64,000 nucleotides of DNA, taken from Campylobacter hyointestinalis subsp. lawsonii. GTDB taxonomy: Bacteria > Campylobacterota > Campylobacteria > Campylobacterales > Campylobacteraceae. Below, piece after piece: positions 36,504 through 46,400 of this stretch. Both the position numbers and the translations under genes were made by a program. The stretch covers positions 1,364,001 to 1,428,000 of the forward strand of contig NZ_CP053828.1 in NCBI RefSeq assembly GCF_013372165.1. Direction: 5' to 3'. The notes beneath the pieces are model-generated. The model was given only the letters and a program-made list of their open reading frames with translations. It was not told the origin of the DNA and made no database searches. Positions within the stretch are counted from its first letter, which is position 1. Every line of letters starts with the position of its first letter.

Positions 36504-37540
36504 CAACCATAAAAAAAGTTATATTTCTAAAAAATGTATCAGATCAAGAAGCAGAAATAAAAAGATATCTAAATCATCTTAAAAATGCACTTGATAAGAT
36601 CGGTATATCAAACCAGATAAAAGATATTGATGAGCAAGATAAATGTCTTAAAAACGCTATGAAATTGAGTACAAAAGTTTGCAAAACAAAAGCAAATGAT
36701 GAGATATATTTTAGCTTATCAAAAATAACTTGCGCAGATATTTGTAAAGTTAGCGATGGAGTATATAAAATATACCGATTATTAAGACGATTTTGGTTTT
36801 TAAATCCTATGAGTTTTATATATGTTTATTTAGAGAAAAAATGCTTTACAAATGCCAAAAAAATCATCGTTAGCTCAAATTTAACCAAACAGCATATCAT
36901 AAATACATATAAAATAGATGAAAGCAAGATAATAACCATATACAATGGTATAAACTTACCAAGCAAGATAAAAAAAGGAAGTGCAAAAATGAGACTTTGT
37001 GCTAAATTTGGTTTGGATTATGAGCTGCCCATAGTGCTATTTGTAAGTGATAAAACAGAAGGGATCAAAGAATTTTTAGAAATTTTAAGTAAATTAAATA
37101 CAAAATTTAATGCTATTCTTATCAGCAATGATAAAAAATCAAATAAATTTAAAAAACTAGCAACCAAACTTGGTATAAACGCTCTTTTTATCGGCAAACA
37201 AAGGATTATTAGCGAGTTTTATGAAGGTTCTGACTTGCTGTTACTTCCTACGTACTATGAGTCATTTTCAAATGCAATCCTAGAAGCACTCAGCTATGGT
37301 TGCGTGGCGATAACGACGGCTCAAAACGGAGCTAGCGAGATACTAGAAAATGATTTTATAATGCAAAATCCAAAAGACCACAGCATAACCACATTTATCG
37401 ATAAATTATTTTTAAACAATGAGTTTATGGCAAACATACAAGCAAAAAATATCGAATTTTCTAAGAATTTTAGCATCGAAAAGAGCATAGATCAAACTGC
37501 AAATCTTATAAGCCAAATCGTTTGTCAATCAGATAAATAA
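36500..37540 (+). CDS. Glycosyltransferase, WaaG-like GT4
   Basis: The 346-residue protein shows the WaaG-like segment YVYLEKKCFTNAKKIIVSSN and ITIYNGINLP, then LPTYYESFSNAILEALSYGC with NGASEIL. This would transfer glucose or another hexose onto the inner core. It is the last gene of the operon; no clear hairpin follows, only A+T-rich sequence. Confidence 0.85.
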   Translation: MTTIKKVIFLKNVSDQEAEIKRYLNHLKNALDKIGISNQIKDIDEQDKCLKNAMKLSTKVCKTKANDEIYFSLSKITCADICKVSDGVYKIYRLLRRFWFLNPMSFIYVYLEKKCFTNAKKIIVSSNLTKQHIINTYKIDESKIITIYNGINLPSKIKKGSAKMRLCAKFGLDYELPIVLFVSDKTEGIKEFLEILSKLNTKFNAILISNDKKSNKFKKLATKLGINALFIGKQRIISEFYEGSDLLLLPTYYESFSNAILEALSYGCVAITTAQNGASEILENDFIMQNPKDHSITTFIDKLFLNNEFMANIQAKNIEFSKNFSIEKSIDQTANLISQIVCQSDK

Positions 37541-37681
37541 TAAATCAAATATATTGAGATTTTTCATTAAATTTTTATGATTTATTTTTATTTATCAAAA
37601 TTTAATCATATCATTTACTATTGATTTTATAAAACAAATATATAATTTTAAAATTAATTTTTTTATTTGAGGGAGATTATT

Positions 37682-37996
37682 ATGAGAAAAATTTTATTTG
37701 TTTCTGCACTTGCTGCTTTGAGCTGTAGTATGTATGCTGCTGATGGTGCGACTATTTTTAACAAATGTAAAGCTTGTCACGGCGCAAAAGCTGAGAAAAG
37801 CTATCTAAACAAAGTTCCAGTACTTACTACAGTAGATGCTGCTGAGAGACTTGCTCTTATGAAAGAGTATAAGGCTGGCACAGTAGAAGGTGGCAAAGGT
37901 AAATTTGGAATGGGCGGTGTAATGAAAGGTCAAATGGCTCCGCTAAGCGAAGCTGATATGGTCGCAGTTAATGACTATATCTCAACTTTAAAATAA
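37682..37996 (+). CDS. Periplasmic cytochrome c553-like protein (copy 1)
   Basis: I start at the ATG at 37682, 6 nt after GAGGGAG; the upstream in-frame TTG lies within the ribosome site. The product has 104 residues, a signal peptide (MRKILFVSALAALSCSMYA), the heme motif CKACH and the axial Met in the GQMAPLSEADM region. It carries electrons in the periplasm, probably to the cbb3 oxidase, whose assembly genes lie 500 nt away. A TATAAT is found about 40 nt upstream. Confidence 0.9.
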   Translation: MRKILFVSALAALSCSMYAADGATIFNKCKACHGAKAEKSYLNKVPVLTTVDAAERLALMKEYKAGTVEGGKGKFGMGGVMKGQMAPLSEADMVAVNDYISTLK

Positions 37997-38000
37997 TATC

Positions 38001-38024
38001 AAGCAGCGATTTCGCTGCTTTTTT
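38001..38024 (+). terminator. Terminator between the two cytochrome genes
   Basis: AAGCAGCG pairs with CGCTGCTT over an ATTT loop and six T follow. This is the best intrinsic terminator of the window, and gives each cytochrome gene its own transcript. Confidence 0.85.
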
Positions 38025-38133
38025 ATCCACAATCACCACAAATCTTAAGCATTTATTATACAAATTATATTAAACAAAAATTTAGCCTTTTGTCATTATA
38101 ATAACGAACATTTCAATTTATTAAGGACAAAAA

Positions 38134-38448
38134 ATGAAAAAGATTTTATTTGTTTCTGTTATAACTGCCTTTGCATGTAGTGCTTTTGCGGCTGATGGTG
38201 CTACTATTTTCAAAAAATGTGCAGTTTGCCACGGCGCAAAAGCTGAGAAAAAATACCTAAATAAAGTTCCAGTACTTACTGAGATAGATGCTGCAACACG
38301 TCTAGCAGATATGAAAGCATACAAAGACGGAACATTAAATGGCGGTAAAGGTAAAGTTGGTATGGGCGGAATCATGAAAGGTCAAATGGCTCCACTAAGC
38401 GAAGCTGATATGGTCGCAGTTAATGACTATATCTCAACTTTAAAATAA
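38134..38448 (+). CDS. Periplasmic cytochrome c553-like protein (copy 2)
   Basis: This is a paralogue of copy 1 with the same length (104 aa), signal peptide (MKKILFVSVITAFACSAFA), heme motif CAVCH and the same C-terminal 24 residues. The last 75 bases of both genes differ at one position only, while the first halves have diverged, suggesting gene conversion. TATAAT lies at 38097-38102 and AAGGA before the ATG, so it has its own promoter. Confidence 0.92.
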   Translation: MKKILFVSVITAFACSAFAADGATIFKKCAVCHGAKAEKKYLNKVPVLTEIDAATRLADMKAYKDGTLNGGKGKVGMGGIMKGQMAPLSEADMVAVNDYISTLK

Positions 38449-38458
38449 GCTTTTAGTC

Positions 38459-38498
38459 AAATTTGCACCTTAAATTTATCAAATTTGGGTGCAAATTT
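38459..38498. terminator. Bidirectional terminator between cytochrome and ccoS
   Basis: AAATTTGCACC (38459-38469) and GGTGCAAATTT (38488-38498) are perfect 11-bp arms between two convergent genes. Confidence 0.6.
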
Positions 38499-38501
38499 AC
38501 T

Positions 38502-38732
38502 TTAATCAGGTGGGCGATAACCGCTTTCTTTTTTCTTTTTTATAAGCTCTTCTTTTCTTTTTTCCATCTTATATGCATCATTGAGTGAATCCTCGCTATC
38601 ATACTTTGTACCATCTAAAAATTTGGAATAATCATCAAATTGTCTATTTTTCACACCCCAAATTAGCCCAAAAAGAGCCAAAGCTCCAAGAAATGTAGAA
38701 ATTCCAAGCATTATAGCTATGATCGCTCCCAT
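38502..38732 (-). CDS. ccoS: cbb3 oxidase assembly protein CcoS
   Basis: The 76-residue protein has one N-terminal membrane helix and the FixS/CcoS segment ALFGLIWGVKNRQFDD, followed by a charged tail. CcoS is needed to put copper and heme into the cbb3-type cytochrome oxidase. It follows ccoI by 2 nt, the classical ccoI-ccoS pair. Confidence 0.9.
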   Translation of the reverse strand: MGAIIAIMLGISTFLGALALFGLIWGVKNRQFDDYSKFLDGTKYDSEDSLNDAYKMEKRKEELIKKKKESGYRPPD

Positions 38733-38734
38733 AT

Positions 38735-41095
38735 TTAACCTTTAAATTTGATCTTAGATGAGTTTAAAACAACTATTACCGAGCTAAAAGACATAGAAAG
38801 TGCAGCAAATAGCGGTATGATGAACCCTGCCATAGCTAGAGGCACGGTTATAGCGTTATAAATAAGCGAAAAAGCGAGATTTTGTTTAATAGCTTTAAAT
38901 GTATATCTAGAGATATCTATGGCATCTTTTAGGCTACTTAGATTATCATTTAGCAAGATAACATCGCTTTTTTCTACGCTGATAGCAGCGCCACTTCCAA
39001 GGCATATACCCACACTTGCCAGGCTCAGCGCAACGCTGTCATTTATACCATCTCCTACCATAACAGTAGGCATATTTAAATTTAACTCTTTTATGATAGC
39101 AGATTTTCTAATAGGATCAACTCCAGCATAAAACTCATCTATACCAAGTGTTTTAGCTACTTTTTTAGCTACTTTTTTATCATCTCCAGTCAGCATAACG
39201 ACCTTAAAACCGCTATCTATCAGCTTTGTTATAACATCTTTTGCATCACTTTTTAGCTCATCTTCTAGCTCAAACAAAGCAACCACTCTACCATTTATCG
39301 CAAAACAATAATTCGCATCACTAAAATCTGCATAAATTCCAAGCTCACGCATAAACTCACTACTTCCACCAACTAAGCTAATACCATTAAATTTAGCTTT
39401 TACTCCACGAGCCAATACATTTTGCACCTCTTGTAAAGGGTAAATTTTCCCTTCTAATGAGCTTTTAAGTGCAACGCTTACTGGATGAGTAGAGACACTA
39501 AGCAAAGAATAAAGCAAATTTTCATCAAATTCTTCAAATTTAGTAGCTTTTACCAAAGTCAGTTTGGCTTTGGTAAGAGTGCCAGTTTTATCAAAAACTA
39601 TACATTTGCACTTTGCTAAACTCTCTAATATCCTTGCTTCTTTAAATATCACACCTTTTTTCAAGCTCACCCCAAGACCTATCAAGCTAGCTACTGGCGT
39701 AGCTAAGCTAAGAGCACAAGGACAAGCGATGATTATAACAGAAACAGCGATGATTACTGCATTTGACACACTAGAGTTAAAGCTCCAAAATATAAATGTA
39801 AGCATTCCTAAAAGCAAAATTACAATAGAAAATTTACCCGAAATTTGATTTGCAAACTCTTCGATGCGTGGCTTTTTAAAACTTGCATTTTCAAGCAAAG
39901 AGATGATTTTACTAAGCATAGAACTTTCAAAAGTTTTCTTTGCTTCATACTCCAAAGCTCCATCTACACATATCGCCCCGCTTATTATCTCATCACCACT
40001 TTTTAAAAGCACAGGTAAGCTCTCACCACTCAAACTCGAATAATCAAAGCTCCCAACTCCACTTTTTACAACACCATCTATCTGAACTCTTTCTGACTGA
40101 CGCAAAGCTAAGATATCGCCTATTTTTACATCATTGACGCTTTTTAGTTCATAATCATCACCATTTTTCACGCTAACTTCACTAACTAGCATACCGCTTA
40201 AACTATCTAAGTTATCAATAGCTCTTTTCTTGCTTATAACCTCTAAAAATTTCCCTATAAACACAAAGGTGATTATCATCGCTACACTATCAAAATATAC
40301 TTCGCCACTGCGTGAAAGCATCGCATAAACTGAGTAAAAATACGCCATGCTAGCCCCGACAGCTACACTTAAATCCATACCTACTCTTTTGTTTTTCAGT
40401 CCCAAATAAGCAGATTTAAAAAACTCGCTACCGGTATAAAAAAGCACAGGGCTAGAAAGAACAAACTCAGCAAAATGCAAGATGTCTTTTATCTCACTAC
40501 TCATTCCGCTAAAATATCCAGAGTAAAGTGCTACTGCGATCCACATTATATTCATCGTGCAAAAAAGCCCAGTAAGCATTTTTGCATAAAATTCCCTTCT
40601 TTTTTGCGAAGCTCTTGCCTCTGCTTTGTTTGGGTCATAAGGCACAGGATTGTAGCCAATAGCCATAATCATATTTAAAATTTCAGGCAATTTTACTATG
40701 CTATCGTCCCATTTTATGTGAGCCTTATTTGATGCGGTATTTATTTCTATTTCGACTATGCCATTTAAATTTGATAAAACTTTTTCATTTAGCCATACGC
40801 AAGCTGAGCAGTGAATTCCTTCTATGATAAGATAAATTTCGCAAAAGCCGTTGCTATTTTTAACATAATTTTTGTAAAAACTTTTACTAGACTCATCTTT
40901 AAACTCTTCTACTTTTTTTGCTTTTATATGCGTCTGTTTTCCAAGCCTATCGTAAAACTCATCAAGCCCATTTGAACTCAAAAAAGCAAATACATTTTTA
41001 CAACCATTACAGCAAAATTCATTGCCATTTTCGTCTAAAATCGCACCACTAGTATCAAACTCGCTTTTACAATGCAGACATTTAAATTTACCCAT
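38735..41095 (-). CDS. ccoI: Copper-transporting P-type ATPase for cbb3 oxidase
   Basis: CcoI/FixI moves copper across the inner membrane for cbb3 oxidase assembly. The 786-residue protein has an N-terminal Cys-rich finger (CLHCKS ... CCNGCKN), a heavy-metal domain with CSAC at 96-99, membrane helices, the CPCALSLATP metal site, DKTGTLT phosphorylation site and GDGINDS. The extra N-terminal Cys region and the neighbour ccoS favour CcoI over the CopA detoxification type. The oxidase subunits themselves are not in the window. Confidence 0.93.
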   Translation of the reverse strand: MGKFKCLHCKSEFDTSGAILDENGNEFCCNGCKNVFAFLSSNGLDEFYDRLGKQTHIKAKKVEEFKDESSKSFYKNYVKNSNGFCEIYLIIEGIHCSACVWLNEKVLSNLNGIVEIEINTASNKAHIKWDDSIVKLPEILNMIMAIGYNPVPYDPNKAEARASQKRREFYAKMLTGLFCTMNIMWIAVALYSGYFSGMSSEIKDILHFAEFVLSSPVLFYTGSEFFKSAYLGLKNKRVGMDLSVAVGASMAYFYSVYAMLSRSGEVYFDSVAMIITFVFIGKFLEVISKKRAIDNLDSLSGMLVSEVSVKNGDDYELKSVNDVKIGDILALRQSERVQIDGVVKSGVGSFDYSSLSGESLPVLLKSGDEIISGAICVDGALEYEAKKTFESSMLSKIISLLENASFKKPRIEEFANQISGKFSIVILLLGMLTFIFWSFNSSVSNAVIIAVSVIIIACPCALSLATPVASLIGLGVSLKKGVIFKEARILESLAKCKCIVFDKTGTLTKAKLTLVKATKFEEFDENLLYSLLSVSTHPVSVALKSSLEGKIYPLQEVQNVLARGVKAKFNGISLVGGSSEFMRELGIYADFSDANYCFAINGRVVALFELEDELKSDAKDVITKLIDSGFKVVMLTGDDKKVAKKVAKTLGIDEFYAGVDPIRKSAIIKELNLNMPTVMVGDGINDSVALSLASVGICLGSGAAISVEKSDVILLNDNLSSLKDAIDISRYTFKAIKQNLAFSLIYNAITVPLAMAGFIIPLFAALSMSFSSVIVVLNSSKIKFKG

Positions 41096-41277
41096 AAAGA
41101 TCCATATTTTAAATTTAGATAATTATATAAAAATATCGCTTAAGGTATAAAATAATCTGTTTTATTTTTGTCACAAATAAATTTAAAAAACGATTTTTAT
41201 AGGATAAGGCAAGGGATCTGGAGTATCGTTCTACTTTTATTTTTTACTTTTATTGTATAATAAACAAGGGGTGCAAA

Positions 41278-42159
41278 ATGCAAACAAGAAGAGAATTTAT
41301 ATCAAATTTAGTCAAATTTAGCGGAGGATTAGCGCTTATGAACTCAAATTTATTTGCTACAAACAAACCACAAATTCCAAGCGTAAATTTAAACAATGGC
41401 GTAAAAATGCCTATTTTAGGCTATGGGACATATGATTTAAGCGATACTACCAAATGCGTTTTAGACGCGCTAAGCGTAGGATATAGGCTTATAGACACAG
41501 CCCAAATGTATGGCAATGAAGGAGAGGTAGGAGAAGCTTTGCGCATAAGCAAAGTGCCATTACAAGAGCTCTTCATCACTACAAAACTATCACAAAATAT
41601 GAGCTATAAAGAGACTTTAAAGTCCATAAATGTAGCCCTTAAAAAGCTTAAGCTCGAGTATATAGACCTACTTCTTATACACGGGGCATATTCTAGCTCA
41701 AAACAGATGTATAAAGCTATGGAAGAGCTCTATGAAAACGGCATTTTGAGGGCTATCGGGATTTCAAATTTTACCACTAAAAAATATGTTGATTTTGTAA
41801 AAGATGTCAAAATAACGCCTATGATAAACCAAATGGAAACTCATGTGTTTTTTATGCAAAAAGAGCTAAGAGCAGTCATGAAAGATACGCGTTTAGAGGC
41901 CTGGAGTCCTTTTGCAAACGGCAAAAACGGGTATTTTTCAAATCTTGTTTTAGACAAAATTGCTAAAAAACATGGTAAAACTATAGCACAAATCGGGCTT
42001 AGATACTTGATACAAAACGGCATCATCGCTATCCCAAAAACCAGCAAAAAAAGCAGAATGATAGAAAATATAGATATTTTTGATTTTAGTCTTGATGATG
42101 AAGATTTAACTAAAATTTCACACTTAGATACAAACAAATCATTATTTGGATGGTACTAA
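41278..42159 (+). CDS. Tat-exported aldo/keto reductase
   Basis: The 293-residue enzyme has the AKR tetrad Asp73, Tyr78, Lys103 and His135 (DTAQMYGNEGEVG, TTKLS, LLIHG). Its N terminus MQTRREFISNLVKFSGG is a twin-arginine signal (Arg4-Arg5), so it is probably exported folded with NADP(H) bound. The substrate is unknown. ATG is preceded by AAGGGG. It is flanked by unrelated genes and appears to be a single-gene unit. Confidence 0.85.
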   Translation: MQTRREFISNLVKFSGGLALMNSNLFATNKPQIPSVNLNNGVKMPILGYGTYDLSDTTKCVLDALSVGYRLIDTAQMYGNEGEVGEALRISKVPLQELFITTKLSQNMSYKETLKSINVALKKLKLEYIDLLLIHGAYSSSKQMYKAMEELYENGILRAIGISNFTTKKYVDFVKDVKITPMINQMETHVFFMQKELRAVMKDTRLEAWSPFANGKNGYFSNLVLDKIAKKHGKTIAQIGLRYLIQNGIIAIPKTSKKSRMIENIDIFDFSLDDEDLTKISHLDTNKSLFGWY

Positions 42160-42179
42160 ATCAAAAAATAATTCAGCCG

Positions 42180-42252
42180 AACTTGTCTTGATTATTAAAA
42201 TTTAAAATACGGCGTTAATCTGATGATATTAAGGCATCAATCTTGACAAGTT
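42180..42252 (+). promoter_or_regulatory. Long-range inverted repeat upstream of rho
   Basis: AACTTGTC (42180-42187) and GACAAGTT (42245-42252) are exact complements. The second copy contains TTGACA (42243-42248), and TATAAA follows after 15 nt, which could be the rho promoter. The repeat could be an end signal of the aldo/keto reductase gene or control access to that promoter. Confidence 0.3.
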
Positions 42253-42339
42253 TATATTTTTTGTATAAAATCTCAACTTCAAAACTACATATTTTATTCA
42301 TTGTGACTGCATATTATCACAAAAATTTAAAGAGGTTTA

Positions 42340-43677
42340 ATGGAAAATAAAGACAATGTCAAAGAGCAATCCTACAACGCAGGGAACAATAAAAAGCAAC
42401 ATTCGCGTACTCACATTCCAGTTGATGGATACAAAATCGAAGAATTAAGACAACTCGACCTTAACAACCTAGTAGCCATAGCAGACGAAGTAGGAGTGGA
42501 AAATCCACGCGAATTTCGCCGTCAAGAGCTTGTATTTGAGATACTAAAAGCACAAACAAAACAAGGTGGTTTTATACTATTTACAGGTATTTTAGAAATA
42601 GTTCCAGACGGATATGGATTTTTAAGGGCAACAGATGCAAATTTAAGCGACTCGGCAAATGACACATACGTAAGTCTTAGCCAAATCAAAAAATTTGCTC
42701 TTCGTGTCGGAGATATCATAACAGGACAAGTTAGAGAGCCAAGAGAACAGGAAAAATATTACGCTCTTTTAAAAATAGAAGCTATAAATTATAAATCTAT
42801 TCAAGAAGCCAAAGAAAGACCGCTATTTGACAACCTAACACCGATTTTTCCAACTCAAAAATTGAAATTAGAATATGATCCTATGAAGCTAACTGGACGC
42901 GTTTTAGACCTTTTTACGCCGATAGGAAAAGGACAGCGCGGACTCATAGTCGCTCCTCCAAGAACAGGTAAAACCGAACTTATGAAAGAACTAGCTCACG
43001 GGATAGCTAGAAATCATCCAGAAGTTGAGCTCATAGTTCTTCTTATAGATGAGCGTCCAGAAGAAGTTACTGATATGGAACGCTCAGTTAGAGGAGAGGT
43101 ATTTAGCTCGACTTTTGACTTGCCTGCGCTAAATCACGTAAGGGTAGCTGAGCTTGTTATAGAAAAAGCAAAACGTTTAGTAGAAATGGGTAAAGATGTA
43201 GTAATCTTGCTTGATAGTATCACTCGTTTGGCTCGTGCTTATAACACTGCAACTCCAAGTAGTGGTAAAGTATTAAGTGGTGGCGTAGATGCAAACGCTT
43301 TACATAAACCAAAAAGATTTTTCGGTGCAGCAAGAAATATAGAAAATGGAGGAAGCCTAACCATAGTCGCAACAGCTCTAATAGACACCGGCTCACGTAT
43401 GGATGACGTGATATTTGAAGAGTTTAAGGGTACTGGAAATAGCGAGATAGTATTAGATAGGAACATCAGCGATAGGAGAATTTATCCAGCTATCAACATC
43501 TTAAAATCAGGTACTAGAAAAGACGAACTTCTTCAAGGTCCAGACAAATTAGGCAAAATTTGGGCTATAAGAAATATCATAGCAACAATGGAAGATGTAG
43601 AAGCGCTCAAATTCTTATACTCAAAAATGCTTAAAACCGCTAGCAACGAAGAGCTTCTTGGAAGTATGAACGATTAG
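42340..43677 (+). CDS. rho: Transcription termination factor Rho
   Basis: Rho is a hexameric RNA helicase that ends transcription at unstructured C-rich RNA. The 445-residue protein has the N-terminal Rho domain ([20 protein letters not shown]), the RNA-binding cold-shock-like domain with [14 protein letters not shown], the P-loop [22 protein letters not shown] and the Q/R-loop region. A short charged extension precedes the Rho domain. dnaX follows after 8 nt. Confidence 0.98.
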   Translation: MENKDNVKEQSYNAGNNKKQHSRTHIPVDGYKIEELRQLDLNNLVAIADEVGVENPREFRRQELVFEILKAQTKQGGFILFTGILEIVPDGYGFLRATDANLSDSANDTYVSLSQIKKFALRVGDIITGQVREPREQEKYYALLKIEAINYKSIQEAKERPLFDNLTPIFPTQKLKLEYDPMKLTGRVLDLFTPIGKGQRGLIVAPPRTGKTELMKELAHGIARNHPEVELIVLLIDERPEEVTDMERSVRGEVFSSTFDLPALNHVRVAELVIEKAKRLVEMGKDVVILLDSITRLARAYNTATPSSGKVLSGGVDANALHKPKRFFGAARNIENGGSLTIVATALIDTGSRMDDVIFEEFKGTGNSEIVLDRNISDRRIYPAINILKSGTRKDELLQGPDKLGKIWAIRNIIATMEDVEALKFLYSKMLKTASNEELLGSMND

Positions 43678-43685
43678 GAAAAAGT

Positions 43686-45251
43686 TTGAAAGCACTAGCC
43701 CTAAAATACCGCCCAAAGAGCTTTGATGAGCTTATCGGTCAAGACGTTGTAGCTAATAGCTTATCTCACGCACTTGACTCTAGCAGACTTGGTCATGCGT
43801 ATCTTTTTTCAGGATTAAGGGGAAGTGGTAAAACAAGCAGTGCTAGGATATTTGCCAAAGCTTTGCTTTGTGAAAAAGGTATCAGCTCGCATCCTTGTGA
43901 GGTTTGTGCAAACTGTATTATGGCAAACGAAGGACGCCACCTAGACATCATCGAGATGGACGCCGCTAGCCACAGAAAAATCGATGATATAAGAGAACTC
44001 ATCGAACATACAAAATACTCTCCATCAAGTGCTAGATTTAAGATATTTATCATCGACGAAGTTCATATGCTCACAAAAGAAGCATTTAATGCTTTACTAA
44101 AAACACTTGAAGAGCCGCCAGAATACATAAAGTTTATACTAGCAACCACCGATCCGCTTAAACTTCCAGCCACGATACTCTCACGCACACAGCACTTTAG
44201 ATTTAAACCGATATCAAAGTCAAATATACTAAAACATCTTGAGTTTATACTAAACAAAGAAGGTATAAAATACGAACAAAAAGCACTTGAGATACTCTCA
44301 AGAAGTGGATCTGGAAGCCTTAGAGATACTCTGACTTTACTTGATCAAGCCATTATATTCTCTCACGAATTCGTTAGTCAAAAATCGGTCGCAGATATGC
44401 TTGGACTTCTTGATCCACAAAAGATAGAAGAGATCCTTGAAGTAGTAGTAAGCAGAGATAAAAACGCTCTTTTAAATTTATTAAAAGAACTTAGCCGAAG
44501 CGACGCAGAGTTGATCATCGACGAGCTCATTATAAATTTAAAAGATAAATTTATAAATCAAAACTCAAAGTTTTCTATACTTATTTTTGAGCGATTTTTT
44601 AGGATATTGTCTGAAACAAAAAATATGCTAGGTCAAGGTAGCGATCCTGAGTTTGCCTTGTATTTAGCGCTTTTTATGATGCTTGAAGCTTTTAATCTAA
44701 CTAGCATAGATGATGCTATAAAAGAGCTCAAAGAAAGCAAACTAGAGATTGTGCAAACAAGCATACCAGAGCAAATGCAGACAAAGAAAATTCAAACTCC
44801 TTATCAAGACTTTTTAAATCAAATTTACGATAGAGATTTTGATCTTGGAAGTTGCTTTGATGAGTGCGTGAAATTTGTCGAATTTAAAAATAATATTTTG
44901 ATACTAAACTCAAGCGCAAGCGGTAAAAATCAAGAAATTCTTAGAAGGTCATCTGCTATCATAATGGAAATACTGCGCAAATGCTTTGGAGATGGTGCAA
45001 AAATAGAGATAAAAAAGGTAGAAGATGAGCAAAAAGAGAACAAAGCAGTTCAAAAACTTTTAGAAAGCGAGCTACCAAAAGCCCTAGATAAAAATTTGGC
45101 TATAGAACAATCTCAAAAAGTTGAGACAAAACTCAACATGTCAGTCTTCACAAAAAAAGACGAAGATCCACTTCTAGCACAACTCAACTCAAATGCAAAA
45201 GAGCTAAAAAGACTATTTGGCGAACCTGAGATTTTAAAAGATAATGGTTAG
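43686..45251 (+). CDS. dnaX: DNA polymerase III gamma/tau subunit
   Basis: DnaX is the clamp-loader ATPase. The 521-residue protein starts at TTG (GGAAAAAG before it), with P-loop GLRGSGKT (43-50), the zinc-binding Cys62, 71, 74 and 77, IDEVHML and an SRT sensor. At 45011-45017 the in-frame heptamer A-AAA-AAG, identical to the E. coli frameshift site, is followed in the -1 frame by GGT AGA AGA TGA, which would give a shorter gamma-like product of about 446 residues. The rest of the C-terminal tail is short and charged. Confidence 0.95.
   Translation: MKALALKYRPKSFDELIGQDVVANSLSHALDSSRLGHAYLFSGLRGSGKTSSARIFAKALLCEKGISSHPCEVCANCIMANEGRHLDIIEMDAASHRKIDDIRELIEHTKYSPSSARFKIFIIDEVHMLTKEAFNALLKTLEEPPEYIKFILATTDPLKLPATILSRTQHFRFKPISKSNILKHLEFILNKEGIKYEQKALEILSRSGSGSLRDTLTLLDQAIIFSHEFVSQKSVADMLGLLDPQKIEEILEVVVSRDKNALLNLLKELSRSDAELIIDELIINLKDKFINQNSKFSILIFERFFRILSETKNMLGQGSDPEFALYLALFMMLEAFNLTSIDDAIKELKESKLEIVQTSIPEQMQTKKIQTPYQDFLNQIYDRDFDLGSCFDECVKFVEFKNNILILNSSASGKNQEILRRSSAIIMEILRKCFGDGAKIEIKKVEDEQKENKAVQKLLESELPKALDKNLAIEQSQKVETKLNMSVFTKKDEDPLLAQLNSNAKELKRLFGEPEILKDNG
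45011..45028 (+). other. Candidate -1 frameshift site in dnaX
   Basis: The zero-frame codons ATA AAA AAG contain the slippery A-AAA-AAG. A slip of one base back reaches a TGA at 45026 after three codons. GGAG at 44988-44991 lies about 20 nt upstream; no strong downstream stem-loop was noticed. Confidence 0.5.
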
Positions 45252-45342
45252 ATAAATGACGCCCTAATTAGGATACTCCAACTTCCCAAATTTAGTTATT
45301 TCTATTTTAATCCAAATTTAATTAAATTTTAATTCAAAAGAA

Positions 45343-45380
45343 AATTATAATATATCAATATATCTTAATATATTATAATT
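45343..45380. promoter_or_regulatory. Palindromic operator candidate for the permease-arsR operon
   Basis: Two exact 13-base arms (AATTATAATATAT and its complement) with a 12-nt spacer lie 43 nt before the permease start. ArsR-type repressors bind such A+T-rich dyads, and TATAAT elements are contained in the arms, so binding would block the promoter. Regulation is inferred. Confidence 0.5.
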
Positions 45381-45422
45381 TTTATGATATGATTACAAAA
45401 AATCGATTCTACAAGGAAAAAA

Positions 45423-46400
45423 ATGTTAGAAAAACTTCTTGAAATTTTTAAAATTTTTATATTTTATTTTGTTGAGATTTCTGTTTTATTTATCGCGATT
45501 GCTTTTATAGTAGCACTATTAAATCAGAAATTTTCTAAGAAAATGGAGAGATATCTCAGTGCAAACTCTCTTTTGAGCTATATCAAAGCTATGTTTTTAG
45601 GAGCTTTAACACCATTTTGTTCTTGTTCTACCATACCTTTGTTAAGCGGTTTGCTAAAATCAGGGGTAAGCTTTGGAGTGAGCGTGGCTTATCTTTTGGT
45701 CTCGCCACTTGTAAATCCGATAATCATCGCTATGCTAGTTATATCATTTGGTTTAAAACTTAGCTTATTTTATATATTATTTATTTTCGTTTTTGTTTTT
45801 ATATTTTCTTTGAGTATTTCTAAATTTGACTCGGATAAATTTTTAAACAATGATTTTATCAAAGAAAAACAAAATACCGCACCAAAATATCACAATATAA
45901 GCAAACAAAACTGCTGTCAAACTAAAATAATAAATTTCAGTACTCAAAAACAGAGTTTGAATTCAAATTCGCAAACGAAAAGTAGCTATAAAGATTTATT
46001 TTTAAAAGTACTGAAAGATTATAAGAAAATCCTTCCGTATATCGTCATAGGTATGGGCATCGGAGCTCTTATCCACGGTTTTGTGCCAAAAGAATTTTTA
46101 CAAACTTATCTACAAGAATTCGAGATCTTTAGTGTCGTAATAGCTGCTTTTGTCGGAGTTTTGCTTTATATCAGAGTCGAAGCCATCATCCCTATAGGTC
46201 TATCTTTGATGGATTGTGGCGTATCTTTAGGAGCAGTGATGAGTTTTTTAATATCTGGGGGAGGCTGTTCTTTGCCAGAGCTTATCTTACTAAAACGCAT
46301 TTTTAAAATGAATTTCTTGTTGATATTTATCTCGTGTGTGCTTTTTATCGCTATAATATTTGGAGTATTAATAGATATAGGAATAAAATGGAAAATTTAG
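45423..46400 (+). CDS. ArsP-like metalloid or metal permease
   Basis: The 325-residue membrane protein belongs to the DUF318 permease family: eight or so helices, the conserved TPFCSCSTIP (Cys66, Cys68), VSPLVNPII and, in the second half, GGGCSLPELILL. ArsP members export trivalent organoarsenicals; relatives act on other metals. A cytoplasmic loop with QNCCQT could bind metal. The ArsR-type gene overlapping its end supports a metalloid role. Confidence 0.82.
   Translation: MLEKLLEIFKIFIFYFVEISVLFIAIAFIVALLNQKFSKKMERYLSANSLLSYIKAMFLGALTPFCSCSTIPLLSGLLKSGVSFGVSVAYLLVSPLVNPIIIAMLVISFGLKLSLFYILFIFVFVFIFSLSISKFDSDKFLNNDFIKEKQNTAPKYHNISKQNCCQTKIINFSTQKQSLNSNSQTKSSYKDLFLKVLKDYKKILPYIVIGMGIGALIHGFVPKEFLQTYLQEFEIFSVVIAAFVGVLLYIRVEAIIPIGLSLMDCGVSLGAVMSFLISGGGCSLPELILLKRIFKMNFLLIFISCVLFIAIIFGVLIDIGIKWKI

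Noticed and set aside
36921-36960. A-rich runs in glycosyltransferase genes as switches
   Set aside because: A runs of six to eight are common in this AT-rich genome and have no clear sign of variation here.
46258-46262. G5 run in the permease gene as a second phase-variation tract
   Set aside because: Five G are too few for frequent slippage in Campylobacter.
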